DNA from: Ephydatia muelleri
Taxonomy: Eukaryota > Porifera > Demospongiae > Spongillida > Spongillidae
Length of the DNA: 64,000 nucleotides
Assembly (NCBI GenBank): GCA_013339895.1
Contig: JABACO010000004.1
Span: 7,723,735-7,787,734 of the forward strand
Direction of reading: 5' to 3'
A program made the position numbers and the translations under genes. Each line of letters opens with the position of its first letter. The stretch's first letter is position 1. The notes under the pieces were generated by a model that was given only the letters and a program-made list of their open reading frames with translations, made no database searches and was not told where the DNA came from. This document shows, piece after piece, positions 11,201 to 25,017 of this stretch.

Positions 11201-11830
11201 GACCCCTCGAACATCAGCGTGCCAGGTCCTTGTCCTGTAGGTACTGTGGAAGTTCATTCCGCAGGCTATGAATGATGATTGCACTTGTTTTGACTGCTTT
11301 TACAGCAAGGAACTCATCAACCGGAGCGAGATTGAAGCTAAGCTCAGCAGCTCTGTAGATGTGTATTTTCTGGGTTGGGAGGGTCTATGTTCCCCAAATT
11401 AGGCAAGTATGGGTTCTCAATAAACATTTACATTTCAGGAGCTCATCATAAGTAGTTAATGCCAGTAAACCATCTTCTTCTAAAGTTTAAGTTGCTGTTG
11501 TGAGCTGCAATGTTGCACCATTCTGCTGCAGCTAGATTCACTTTCAATTCGCTTACTGTACAAATGTCTGTCAGCATTCCACATGCCCTTGTTGAAAACT
11601 TTCAGATGAGCATTCATATCTATTCTTTGGGTCTCTTAGGACTTCTCCACGTTTCCTCGCACCAGAGCCATCATAGTTTCCATCTTATCCCTGAACGAAA
11701 TTTTGTGCAACATCAAGATCTCGCTGTTTTTCTTCATCACTACCCTTGTCTCCTTCAGTACATCCAATGGTCCTGACCATATTGGAGCTCAAGCAGAGAG
11801 AACCCTGTGGAATACTCTCGCTAGGCAAAT
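11200..11830 (-). mobile_element. Decayed LTR-retrotransposon scrap (post-integrase region)
   Basis: On the minus strand, 11560-11830 resembles the region after the integrase core in gypsy-like pol (FSLLELQYGQ, then VLKETRVVMKKN). It is broken and old. The part at 11200-11400 is open in places on both strands but is not recognised. Confidence 0.4.
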
Positions 11831-12940
11831 AATACAATCAGCTTACTTGTGTTACTGACTTCTTCCTCAGCATGTCCATGGTAACTCCCAGCATTTATAG
11901 AAGGGAGAGGCGGGGGGTGCCAATTTGTAGGGGGGGGGGGGGGGGGGGGGGTAAGGTAAAGCACACTCCTTACTTACCTTTTGTGAAGCCAAGGCCATTT
12001 GTCAAACCACTTTGGTTGATAGCAACTTTTCGTCATGACCTCATTCCTACTCTCTTTTAGAAAAAGATAGATCTTGGTTGATGAGGCGTTTCTGGGGCCA
12101 CTTCTGCAAAATCACATTCAGACACAATATGGACAGAACAAAAATAGGCAGCCATATTTTCACTGGCACTTGGGACCAATCATGATTAAGCCATAGATTT
12201 CGAAAATTGTATGACTAAATCTACATGGTAACTAAGTATGAAATTAATGATTTGGACAAATATGGTCACATTCCTACACCTATGAGATGTGGAGGACTAT
12301 TGTTTCAGAATTTACCACCACATAGTGTACAAACAGAAGTTCAATATATGTCCCTTTCTGCTGAACAGCCCAGAACTAAAAAGAATCATTAAATATATGT
12401 CAACAATGTATCAGTGCATTTACATCAACCAGAGTGTCTTCACCACATTATTTGTGCACTAGTGACTCTGGGGGGCACACGTCTAGTACAACAGAGTGAA
12501 TAATATGTAATTACAATGATGTCAGGTTCCCAGGCTCTCACAATGCACAAATTGTACAAAGTATGTGGTAAGATACGGGACGTGATGAGGCAGGTTTAGT
12601 GGCCTTATTATTGATAAGAACAAATATATGCTAATTCTGACGGAGAGAGATTACAGAATGTTTGTGGAAGCGTCATGTTTTGTCCCAGCCATTTTGGCAT
12701 ATATCACATAGTGCTAGTAGACACAGTGTAACTATCGAACTTTAAGTAAGGCTGTTAGAAAATGTGTGGCAAAGCAGCTTGCACACTAACCATGACCTAA
12801 ATGTCTTTTTATTCATCATCAATTTAGAAATATTATGTTTCTCAGTATAATTAATATGTGACCCAGTTATTATTACCATTACAAAACATTAGTACACATA
12901 TACAGGATACACTATATAAATTACATAACACTTGAGGTGT
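11831..12940. other. Non-coding stretch with a poly-G tract
   Basis: An uninterrupted run of about 22 G lies at 11930-11951. A 57-codon plus-strand frame starts near 12222 and is not recognised. I looked here for TERT motifs 1 and 2 (an IPK or RPI-like signature) and saw none. Confidence 0.4.
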
Positions 12941-12949
12941 CCAATACGC

Positions 12950-13200
12950 AGGCAGCATTGCCCTGCCGGAGTGCAATGGACACTATCTGGAGTAGGAGTG
13001 AGATGGTCTGATTGGTCATGTGTAATGGACTGCTGACACCTGCCAATATAACTGAGCAAACTGAGTGTGTTAGGACCAAGAGCACCAGAGATCTCTATTA
13101 CAACTGAGACTAAGTGGTGAGACCTGGACAGCAGAGCGTATTTCTCCCTCTTTCTGCCTTCAGCAGTCAAGCTTCCCTTGTTGCATCGGTGACATATGGA
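12950..13200 (-). mobile_element. LINE-like C-terminal fragment
   Basis: Minus-strand reading of a 147-codon frame (12889-13332) contains GRKREKYALLSRSHHLVSV and EISGALGPNTLSLLSYIGR. This resembles the C-terminal region of reverse-transcriptase proteins in animal non-LTR elements. No other part of the element is visible. It lies just upstream of the first recognisable TERT exon. Confidence 0.4.
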
Positions 13201-13466
13201 GGTTGACAGAGGGGTGTACCCAGATAGAGACCAACAGCCCTCCTGGTTGTGATCATCCATTTGTAAATATCCGCTAGATAGCCACTCATAATATAAATCT
13301 TTCTTGAATTTGTCTTTATTGTGGGACTTCATAGACCAGAACCAACCCAGGTGACCATTTTGTGCTGATGTAAATATGTGTCAGCCAGCAGTTTGTTATG
13401 TAAGCTACCACTGTCTCAATGTGTATGAATCCATACTTAACTATGATTGCTTTCCCTTTCATTTAG

Positions 13467-16400
13467 TGACCCTCTTCTTTTTGTGAATGTTGACATATCT
13501 GAGTGTTATGACAGCATCGATTCACAGAAGCTTTATGACATTATGGAGCAAGTTCTAATGACATCTGCAAAAAGCAGTGTATGTATCAGTATAGTATTTG
13601 TGTTCAAAAGTTGGAACTTTGAATTAGCTGAATACTATCGTTTCCCACCGCTTGCTAAACATGCACTGTCCATGTCATATAAACACATGTAGGAAAGTTC
13701 TGGGTAGTGATCACGGAGCAATACATCATTACAACACAAAATTTGTAGGGTCCCAGATGCACACTGATGATATTTAAGCCATCTACAATGATTATGTGTA
13801 TGAAGTGTACATATGAATGGTAAACTACATGTACGTGTACGTAGAATTATAAATGGCTGCACTGTCAGAATGGCACCAACCAGTATAGTTTGGGTGATTG
13901 CTACAATAGCAGACAATTTAAGCTGTTCTGTTGTATTTTACATAATATACATTACAATGTGATTCCATCAATTGCATGTGATTTTTAACAAACCCAAACT
14001 GTTAAAAAATGAGTCATAAACACAATACAGTTTTGCTGTGTAACTGACTTGGATCAGTCTCACTAGACACTATATACCACAGACACAATGCTGTTTTAAA
14101 CATAGGGGATGTTTCATTGGCTTCAGCGTCAATCCTGCCTCATGCAACTGCATTTGAAGAACTTCCTCCAACATTGTGATGCTATCCTTCAATGTGAAAC
14201 TAGAGATAATGAAGACAAACAAGCGGATAAACTTGTACAACTGGTATTCCTTTACATGTATGCATGCAACATTTCATTCAGTCTACCTCTATATACTCTG
14301 TCATCCAGACCCTCTGTATATCCTTCACTAGTTGCATTTGAGACAAATACTTTGATTATGAATAATAGTTTCACACTGTGTGTTTGACCAACCTAGCAGA
14401 AATCACATTGCCACAGTTAACGTTAGCAACTAACCCATGTGATGTACCAGGGACTCATCTTGGTTGCTGAAAACAAGACAGTAATTTTACCTGCAATTGT
14501 AATCTAATCTGCCATTTAATTCTGTACCTTCATGGCCATAGCAGCACTGCAGCCAGTCCTTACAACATTATAATCTGTTACATGTACGTCACATAACCTG
14601 TTTGAACCATTGACCTGAATGGTTCATCATCCAACAGAGGCTGCAGCTCATTCTCCCATCATGAGTTACATATTTTTGCTTACTTACCAGCAGTTTGAAA
14701 TGAGTTACCCACCTCCATGATTGTCTGTATGCGTGGCGTCCTTTGGATAAAGGATCACAGACATCCTTTTCAGATTTCGGCACTATCCTGTAGTGTTAGT
14801 GGCTGACGTAAAGAAGGTTTTCCTGTTGATTTCTATTGTAGAAGGAGAGTGAGATGTTCTGTTGGCTGAGGTCATTGAGAATGAGCTGCCCAGGATCCAA
14901 GTGTTATGTTGTGTTTGGGGGGTTACTGAGGTCATTCCTCATACACGCTACAATCAAACACTACACAGAGGGCTACCAGATGAAAGATATTACATGTATG
15001 TTTTCAACACGTTTAAGCGATCTATGATGTGACGTCTGAAGGCAAAGATAATGAAGAGGCATTCCATTTTGTGTGAAGACAAAATGCTGGCTGGCAGAAG
15101 GGACCATCGATCTCTGCTCGTTTGCTACCAAATCTTCTGAGTTGCAGAAAAAGATATCTTCAAACAAGGCATTGGTGTGACTCAGTTGCATGCAGGTTAG
15201 AAGGAGATTGTGACTGCTACATACTTGTGTTATTATTGGGAAATGTTCCTCTCAATTCGATGGATTCATTCTCACTATTTGAGACAATCGAGCCAAAATA
15301 TGTGACGCATTTATCTGTCTGTCTGATGTAAGCAGCCTGATACGTAATAGAAATAGTACTATCATGCATGGCTTAATAGGGGTAGTAACAACAACACACC
15401 TACAGTTGAGATCACTTGCATGCTTACTCAATATTAAATTCCAAAACAATAACAATCTAACACTCCCTCATTGACTGGTGAATAATTAGTCAATTGGATC
15501 TGTGATGTCTATGCCATTTCATGCATATGACTGAGTCAAAATCCAGCTGATTTGAGGTGCACTCCCATTGAATTTCCAGAGCCTTCAGTCCATGGTTCAG
15601 ATGTTACTCTGTACGTACAATGTACTACTCATTTTCCGCAGAGTCTTTTTGTCCACAAGCCAGCGCAAATTGCTCTGATGGCAAAGGTCAACAATATACC
15701 AGCTAATTCCAGTTCACTTAAGGACTGCTGGCAACTCATTATGTAGTTTGAGTGGAATTGTGTATTTGGACTTGGCTCTACCGTTTGGCCTAAGCCGACC
15801 CCAAAAATCATCAACATGCATGCCAAAAAATTGACAAGATCATCTCAACAGAATAAGTTAGAACTTTGCTGTCCTTCTGAGATCTGAGTGGGAATGCATA
15901 AGTTTTGAGGATTACTCTGCAACGTGGGCCGCATACGTGTAATCTGCAATTGCAATTTGTATAACCTTCCCACTCTAATTGACGTCGTTGTCATGCTATC
16001 TGAGCATACACATTCAAAAACTCAAGTCCAGCCAATACTGAAAAGATACTCAGAACTCCAGAAACTATCAGTCTTTCCCTGGATCAATCATATAGCCTCG
16101 ATCTGATGGTCTTGGCAGATGTAGTAATACAATCCTGAGCTTCGTGGTTGACTTGCTTCTTGGATGATGGTCTTGATCGGGATGTCCTAAGCAATCCTGA
16201 GCTACTTGGTGACTTTTGTCTTCTCGGACAATGCTATGATTTGTTAGGTGTGCAGCTTCTTGGTGTTGGTATGCCATGGATCCTCAGCCACTTCAATCAT
16301 CTCTTCATGAATTGTGGTCCTTGGTGATCTTATCATATTCTTGTGAGACATGAGGGGGTTGTCATAGTTGCCTGATGAGTCTAAACAGTCTTGTCTAATG

Positions 16401-19400
16401 TAAATTATAATTATCAGGTCCATGGAGGGTGATGACTCTTCCTTGAAAGACTCACACAGTACCTTCCATTCTGGAACGTGATTGTACATGTACATGTATG
16501 CATGATTTTATTGTATACAAAATCCTCTTCTGATTTGATGTCAAGGCCAGGGTCTCCAAATCCCAGAATTTTTTCAGCGCTTGATCCAGACTAGCATTAC
16601 TGCGCCCATGTTGAGAATTTTGGCCTTTAGAACATGGCAGGGGAGTGAGGTCGCAGAACTACATAGTCCAGTGACTGGTCTGGAAAGCAACCAACCTAAT
16701 CAGGTCTCAATTGCTGTCAGTCTCTCCCATGTCAAGTTCTTCTAGCGACCAATCTCCAGTAGTGATCCAAACCAGTAAGAATGCCACATCCAAGACGGTT
16801 CATACACCGCTGTTCCACTTCAACTTACGCTATAATTGTAACTGCCAATGCCTTATGGCCAGTTCTAATGCACTTTCTTTTTGTGATATTCTTGCTTGTA
16901 TTTAAATGACACATGGGTCTGTCTTTAGTTTTACTCCTGGTCTCAAAGGTCCATATACAAACAGCGCTTGTTGCGGATATCACAAATCACTTATGGGATA
17001 CATACCTACAGTTCAGTCCAGATCACATGCATGCACACTCAATATTTGTAACATCTGAGTAACATCTGTTCCAAAACTATTTAACAATCTAACGTGCTTC
17101 CATGCTCCACATGTTACATGCTGGACCCCGCCCATAATTTCTTATTATGCAATTTTTATGAATGCAGAACATGGGTATTTGAGCACACATTGGTTATTGA
17201 GATGTACATAATGGAGATGTACATAATGGGGGGTATTGTCACTCCCCTTTCGTGATAGCATTAAATGTAGCTGCTGAATAGAAGCCATGAAAAGAAAACT
17301 ATTGAAGTTCTCTGATGAGAGTGTTAACACTGGTTGATCTGGGAATCAATCTGCATGTATTTGTATAACTTAAGTTGAAGCATCATTTATGTATGTGGTT
17401 ACATTTGATACATCACTCATTCATTGTATTGCTGTAGGAACCATACATTGTACGTCAGTATGGAATAGTGAGATTATCCCAGGGAAAGTTGAAGAAGAGT
17501 ATCAAAAGAACAGCAATTGTGAATTGTACGTCTTTAGTCGGATATTGGAAAGTGCACGCATTGAAATTTCACATCTTTGTTTTTAGCGCAGTGGAGTTCA
17601 TTCTATAGCCTGGTAAACAGCTTGTCAAAGACAACTGCAATTAGAAATAGTATTTTTACTGATATTGTAAGTTTTGTGAGAAGTATACACATGTAAGACA
17701 AGAATTAACATGTATTGGCGCACATCGCTTTCTTCTTGTACACTGTAAGTAAATTGAAATACATGGCAGGCTCAATCTTGCCCTCAATCTGAGTAGATGT
17801 TTACCCAACAAAGACAATTTAGTATTATGGAGTGTGTCTATGTGAACAATGTTAGTATAATGTAACTGTCAATAAAATAAATTCTGATAGTACACAACCT
17901 TTCAGGGCCATGTCCACTATGTCTTAACAAAGGGAGAAATTATTGTCAGCCAAGTCCAATTATATGACATAACAGTGTGAGGCTGGTGCATCTCTATTAA
18001 CAAGTTCTTTTATGCATGCCACACAGTGAAATTAACCCCCATGATGCTGCAGTCATGTCATTTTCTGTGGCATGGGTTTCAACTACTGATTACAAGTGAA
18101 GTTAAATTGATATACGTGCACAAACCTATTATCCTGAATTTCGTTCATTACTAGCTCTGCTAGTCCGCCTGCTACATAAATGTCGCTCGTTATTGTATGA
18201 CACATGCTGAAGTAACACCAAAGCTTTTGATTTGAGTTATAAGTGCAGAGCTACATGTAGATACAGTGAGGCTTCATCAATTGTTGGGAATGGTGCATAA
18301 ATCATCAGTGCATTGGAGCATGATTATATCGGGTATTTGCAAATTAAGGCAAAGGTTTTCAATTAATAATAGGATAATTAATCGAAATGAATTTTTGGAC
18401 ATAGAATGCAGAAGTTAGGTAAATACGAACTGTGTTATTAGAATTTGACTACCTTCATTAGGTATAAAGATAAAATCAATTAATGTGATATAAATTATTT
18501 GTACAATTTATAGTATTATCCAAAATGAAAGTTTGCTAAATTATATTACATTTGATTTAGGTTGTACTATTTAATATTCAAAATAATAATCAAAATTGAA
18601 AATACTAAAATGCACTACCCTTTAATGGACTTCGACTTTTAATAACTCACTATTGCAAATGGTGGTTTTACTTTGTTTCATAGTGGACTTAATATGTGGC
18701 AAACCTGCAGCACTTGATATATCACATGTTATATTCAAAGCGAGTGTAATGGCCAGTTCAGCTGCTGCAGATGCTGAGTACAGAAATTTCTTACAACCCC
18801 CCTCAATGTTTAGATTTAGGATAGGAGTGTGTCCCACTAGTGTTTGAGGCCTTAGGAGCTTGGGGAGAGCATGCTCTTTGCACCTTCTCTCACTGTATTG
18901 GATAAGAGATAAAATGCGAGCATTCATATTGGGGACATCACTGACTACTTTATACAGAGGTATTACAGTGTGAGTTCTTGTAGCTTCCCCTCACTATTGC
19001 ACTAGTTGTACTGATATCCTGTTGGGCTTTCTGCTACATATGTATTTGTTGCATATTATTTCTTTATGGCAGGTGGCATATCAAACTGAAACTCGTGAAA
19101 ACTGTCTCACTGCTCTAAAGACACACCTTTTTGGTAATTTACTAAAGGTTGGTCTGTTTAAGTCGTAGCTAACACAGGTTCCTGTGCGTACATGTATCAC
19201 AACCAAAAGAACCTGCATGTTGTTGTCTCATTGATCTGTGTGCAGAGTCGAGGCAACTATTACCACCAAGTGAAAGGAATATCTCAAGGTTCTGTACTGT
19301 CATCTCTCTTATGCAGGTATGTGATTGCACTGATTAGTTAGTTGTATCCATCTGTTGCAATACAAGTACTTTGTTTCCAATCATTGTAAAACTGAAGTTA

Positions 19401-22400
19401 AATCAAAATACATGAGCATCCATGAGCACCAGGATGTACTCGTCTTGTGGCCCGATCAATTTCCTATTACAATATTACCTGCAGTACCTCAGTATGTAGC
19501 GAACATGTGTGCGATATCATGTCTGTATGGACTGTAGGGCAAGATGGATAACTTCATGTGTTACATGGCGGTTACATTTTTGAATAATTGGCACAGTTGT
19601 GGTTTGCATATGGCCACTTGCAGGCCAGCTGGAGAATCGCATCCTGCAGATTTGTAGGACTTTGTAGAGCATGCAGGAGTGGTACATCACAGTGGCAAGA
19701 ATGCATGCATTGCATTGTGTTTGTGATTCCTGAAAGCTGACCATCAATAGCATTATCAATTATAACATTAGCCAAAGAAGCACATTTTTTTCTCGGTGGT
19801 TGGCTGAATACTGCAACAAATAATTCTAGTGAAAATGTACTTTATTTGCAAATGGAAGTACTGTCCAAAAAGCACTAACTACTATAAAACTCTCCTGAAT
19901 TTCACCGGAGGAGGTAAAAATGAACTATTTGTGTGCCATTAGTTGTCTAAGCAACTATTTATGATGTACCATTGACTTTTGTAGTTCAGTTGTGTTCTTA
20001 TTGCTTTGTTCCAGTTTCTACTGTGGCTCAATGGAAAAGGATTGTCTTCCAACGATAGGCCCTTATGATGGAGTTAGTTACCATGAAATATGCAGTGGTC
20101 TCATTTGTGCAGCTGTTCATAATTGGATACATCATCTTAGCCAACTAATTTTACTAATTAACTCCTCCCACTTCCCACCCCCACCACAGTTACTCCTTAG
20201 GTTTGTTGATGATTTTCTACTGATAACAAGAAATCAGTCTCTCGCAAGAGAATTTTATTCCATCATGTCTAAAGGTTTGTGCACTGTGTGTGGTGTATGT
20301 GGGTGTGTGTTTGTATTTGTGTTTGTGTGTTTATCTATCATTGTATCTACATGTATGTGTGTCTATGTTTATGAGTGTAAATCTGCATGTGCTCACATCT
20401 GACAGAGATTAATTAAAGAGTCAGATCATTATTTATATCTTCTGGTGATGCAGGGATACCTGAATACAACTGCTTCATCAATGCCAAAAAGACTGTGCTG
20501 AACTTTGAGATTGACCAAGATGGCTTTGTGCATCCTCTTGAAAATGGTATCAAGTACAGGGTATTTTGTATACATACAGTAGGTGTTGGCATTGCAATTA
20601 ATTAGATTAATGATTATGAACATACATGTACACATGCAGAACTGCATGTGTGCATGCATGTCCATAATCTTTAATCGTTATTGTTACCTTGACCATACTT
20701 TTGGAGTGCATGCACAATTTAATCCAATTGATTATTCTTAGTGATGCTTTCATGTATGTAATGTGTGTGTGTGTTTGTGTGTATGCATTATGCATGTATG
20801 TATTTTAAAATGGTGAAGTGTATGGCATATATGTTATGCACGATGGCAATGGAGAGAATTTAAAAGTGTAGTGGCCATTTCATGACTGAACATAATGACA
20901 ATTAATTAATTTTAATTACAAGGTTAGTCATTCATTAATGATGTAAATAATTAATGAAGGTCTTGGAGCAAAAAATGGGAAGGCCATGACTGCTATGGCT
21001 CCTGTTAATAGTAATTTGACTGGTTGGGCAATCATGACAGTAATAAATTTTAATACAATCTCTATTATCAACATGTAACTAGTGATGGCTTTCACAAGTT
21101 AGTGTATCAGAGTGAAAGAAGTTTTGCTTCTGTTGTACACAATAGCTGTTCTAATTCGAATGTAATATCATCAATATATGCCCAAGTCACAAACCCTCTG
21201 TAGTATCTGAAGTGTGCATCAGAATGAATCTGACAGTAATCATAGCTAAGGCAAGGGTTTTTGCTTAGCAGGATAGTTCTTAGTATGGGTAGTGTTTATG
21301 TGTGTGAGTTGGTTAATTGAAAAATGACCTTATGACTATCATAAATGTGTATGCCCACAGTCCAGTGGATTCCATGGTGTGGCCTGCTTATCAACACACA
21401 AACCCTGGATATGCAAACTGACTTTTCTAGATACATTGGGAAAGGTATGTGCAAGTGGGTGTCCTTCCATCCCTATCTGTCCATCGTCCCAACTATTTGC
21501 AGATATTAGAAACAGTATGACCATTGTATGCCACGTAAAACCATTCCAAAGTCTCAAGCAAAAGACAATACAGTATGTCTGCAAGTGTACGTACATGGAT
21601 ATTGTAGTCGTACTAATTGGTTGTTTTCACAGAGCTGTGAAGCTAAAATGTCACCCACTTCTCCTTGATTTGGATGTTAGTTAGAATGTTTTGGTAGTTA
21701 AACTGTTTATAGTTTGAACTCACTGCAGGTACTCGGCCAGAGGACAGTGCTCATAAACATATATCAGTCTTTTCTGCTGACAGCTATCAAGTTTAGTGCT
21801 AATGTTAGAGCAGTACTTCGTGGTCGACATTCAAGTCATTTTGCCAAATTTTTCATTGGTATGTACCTTTTAGGCACATGCAAATACATGTATGTGGTGG
21901 AATGGCCATATATATGTGCAACATTGACTTCAATTAGCAGTTGCATACATATGAATGGGATCAAAGGGTAGGGTCCCAGGGATAACTGGACGGCATTCAC
22001 AAATTCAGGAGAAAAGCATCACTTTTAACATTCCCTCTTTGTAAATAATGATGGCAATTTAGTGATAGTAACTGTGTTAGATAACATACTCGGTGTGTAC
22101 TTAAATACACCAGCAAAAAAAACATATGATGATATTCCACAATATAAATATAAGACTCACACAACATGTTTCACAGTGGAAATGATAAAAGGCAGTCATC
22201 TATAAGTACATGTAAGAAAGAACTGATTTCGCAGATACATTTAATAAATATTGTAAGCTGCAGGAATGGCTCATTGTACTGTGGTTGAACTAAATGATGT
22301 AAAGTATTCTATTATGATGTGTAGACCATACTTTAATGGAATTTTCTTATTAGACGATTGTTTCTGTCATCAAAATGTTGGATCTGCCGTGCCACCTGCA

Positions 22401-24840
22401 GACAAATGTGTGACATACACACTGTGCAATGATAGGTCTATCATTGTATGTGCAGTGTACGGCTAGTTTGAACTGACTTGTGCTAGTTTTCTTACCACAC
22501 AATACATGTAGCATGATAACTCTGTGTGTCTAGCAGTGTGCGTGCAAGAAACTATACCTTTAGAGATATGTTATTGATATTTGGTTTGGAATTTACACTG
22601 CAGGCATCATCTCGAGTTGCATCTTTGTATTTCATAAAGCAGCAACAAGCAAGTGCAGATGGGTATGTGAGCAATTATGGGGGTTTTAGGTTTAGGTTTA
22701 TCTACTTTTGGCTACAATCTGCACCCACCCACCCTCACCACTTCAGAATAGTGTTCCAGCTGTCATTCCATCAGCCATCATCTCATTGATATGTTTTCCC
22801 CTTTTACCGCACATTATAAAATCCTTGTAAGAGCTGTACAAATAATTACAAGCAACATGTACAGCCGTGTTTGAATAGTTTGGTATATTGTACAAATGTA
22901 TGTTCTTAAATATTTATAATAATCATGGTGGCGGCCAAATATTAATGCAGCCCACCTCTATAAGCTTTGTTCACTGAAATCGACATAGTTCAAGCATATA
23001 GCTGGGTTTTGGGAGTACTGTGATGCTTCATATCAGAGGCGAGATCTATTGGAATGGGTAGCAGGTGTCTGACAATGAAACTGTACAGGAAGAAAGACAA
23101 GAATAACATAACTACAAGTAATGTGCATACAATGTGTTCAATTAGTAACCGTCCACTAGTAGTCTTACCCAAGTGCTTTGAAGGCATCCGGTAAACAGTG
23201 CATTTGTTGCATCCTATTTGTACACATTTACAGGAAGGTTCATCAGAATCAACATTTACAATATCAAAACAAGTTTGCTTCTGGTCAGTTGGAGTACACT
23301 AGGTGTGCTTGATGTTCCCTGGGGCTGTAGTTGAGCACTATTCCTAATCATGGGTATATGTGTATGACCTAGGAAAGCCATTTAAAATAATACATCATGT
23401 GGATCAGGCATTTTCCTTCAAGAATTCTTATCTTGGTACACGTATTTTACAATCATTAGAAGTTCATGACCAGATTCAGTGTGGTCTGGAGGTGAGGTTA
23501 TAGGACAGTAAAATAATTTCAAACACTGCAATTAAGTACACTCTTTAATTTTAAATGAAAGATGTAATAATGAACGAAGAAAACGATGTATATGCAAATA
23601 TTAGTGAAAAAATCTAGTCAAATATAATAGAAAAAATAGTAATAACTCCATGTCATATTATCTTTTCAATTGTTCTAGCTTCTTAATTCCATCCCACTTA
23701 ATTGAACAATTATACTCGTTTTTAGGTGTTAGCAAATGAGAGCATTGCTTATAATCTACTGCGATAGAATTGTTCAGTTACCTGCTTATAAACTGTGTTA
23801 GCTATGCATATTTTGAATTGAATTGAATTGAATTTAATTTAATTGTAACATATGCAATAAGGCAAGTATTGACAATAATAAATACAATTGAGGTTGACAG
23901 AACACATACAGTTTTTAAACATGTAAGCATTTAGACAAATATATAACTACCCCCTAAAATCAACTGAATCGTGATCACATGTTCCAAACCCAAAAAATAA
24001 TAAAACGTTTACTTGACAGTACAAGTACTTCTGAAAAGGTTAAGCGAAGCTAACTAATAGTTATAATTTTGATTGTTTGAGGTTTTGAATTTTTATTATT
24101 TGTTATCGTAATTCAATAAATAATACACTCAAGTAATCATAATGCACTAATAACATAATCTAAGACCTAGATAAAATTGCCCTAGAGTTCGCCCTCATCA
24201 GGTAGATGTTCAGAATTGCATAGAGTTAAAGGTTCCCATGGACTTAGGCAATAGCAAGACGAGATGCAAGTCGAGATTGAAACAATTATACTTGTATAGT
24301 TTGCCAATTTTTTTAAATAAGTAATAGTTTCAAGTGGATTAGAATTTGCAAGTTACCATTTTGCTGAAATACTATTTAATTCATGCACAAGGTTAATGTG
24401 GCATAAACTTTATTTGCCTGACAACAAATTATATACTAAAAAAGCTTTCTTTAGTGTGGTTTCAATGTGTTGCACCCATTTATAGATACTTTGTTGAGGG
24501 TAACTAAGCATGCATTCTGAGTTTTAATTTATCCAATGTAGGGATTTTAGTTTTCTGTGCAATTTCTGGAATACTCAATTGCATTTATTGGTAACTTCTC
24601 CAGGCTTGGATGGCATGCATTCTACATAATTCTTAAGAAAAGGAAGACTTGTCATTTCAGACTTCTACAGATGCTTCGCCAAAAAGAGCAGACTGTTTCA
24701 ATATCTAGGGGAGTAAGTGATTTAATTTTGGATGTGTTTGATACACTATTAAAACATATGTTTGTCATTAGGTTAAAGCTGCGCTTGGTGAGGTGACCTG
24801 TAGGTCCATATCAAGGGACTTGTTCAAGATTCAGTATTAG
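13467..24840 (+). CDS. TERT: Telomerase reverse transcriptase, catalytic half (17 exons)
   Basis: TERT copies telomeric repeats onto chromosome ends from its RNA template. Exons: 13467-13578 (motif A, FVNVDISECYDSI), 17438-17525, 17587-17666, 19073-19147, 19246-19316 (motif B', KGISQGSVLSSLLC), 20015-20072, 20190-20274 (motif C, LLLRFVDDFLLIT), 20454-20546 (motif D), 21361-21444 (motif E, WIPWCGLLINT), 21503-21572, 21633-21675, 21729-21858, 22264-22298, 22604-22662, 24604-24712 and 24772-24840. That is 16 spans; motif B' to C is split by the 117-nt intron at 20073-20189. Every junction is GT-AG, and phases agree from motif A to the TAG at 24838. The encoded part is about 419 residues, close to the human motif-A-to-end length (about 420). 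All three catalytic Asp (one in A, two in C) are present. TEN, TRBD and RT motifs 1-2 were not found upstream, so the 5' part is missing, distant or unrecognised. Confidence 0.92.
13579..17437 (+). other. Large TERT intron
   Basis: A 3.9-kb intron between the motif A exon and the exon beginning EPYIVRQYG. Several unsupported short frames occur on both strands (for example the minus strand at 16244-16495). The plus-strand stretch near 14110-14240 is open and ends at a donor-like GTATTC, but it does not fit the TERT reading. No gene recognised. Confidence 0.5.
17667..19072 (+). other. TERT intron
   Basis: AT-rich. A minus-strand frame of 101 codons at 18622-18927 is not recognised and its overlap with a plus-strand frame suggests chance or a decayed repeat. 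Nothing else seen. Confidence 0.5.
20547..21360 (+). other. TERT intron
   Basis: Between the motif D and motif E exons. AT-rich with short ACATGTA- and TGTGTG-rich runs. No exon or repeat of note. Confidence 0.5.
22663..24603 (+). other. TERT intron holding half of an inverted duplicate
   Basis: 22890-23200 is repeated in reverse orientation at about 39335-39650. A short (AATTG)n run lies near 23815-23845. The intron ends at a clear acceptor before the exon beginning LGWHAFYIIL. No coding sequence recognised. Confidence 0.55.
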
Positions 24841-25017
24841 GATTACACTATCGATTGTATCTGCACGTGTCTGTGTTTATGTGTGTACAAACGTGAACAT
24901 CTACTATCTAACTGTAACATGTTGTGAATAGCACTGCTTCATTGCAATGAAAGTACTATACATGTGAGTGTCCTATTTACCAGAAATGGTAATGTGAAAC
25001 TTTATTAATGATGTTTG

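Noticed and set aside
12889-13332. 147-codon minus-strand frame as a host gene
   Set aside because: Its only recognisable part resembles a LINE protein C-terminus, and it has no start context or further exons.
14109-14387. Extra TERT exon after motif A
   Set aside because: The reading does not match the TERT region after motif A, whereas the exon at 17438 joins in phase and matches.
18622-18927. 101-codon minus-strand frame in a TERT intron
   Set aside because: Not recognised; overlaps an open frame on the other strand and lacks convincing splice or start context.
22683-22710. Interstitial telomere repeat (GGTTTA words, also at 38950)
   Set aside because: Only two to three units, not TTAGGG, and part of the TERT duplication.
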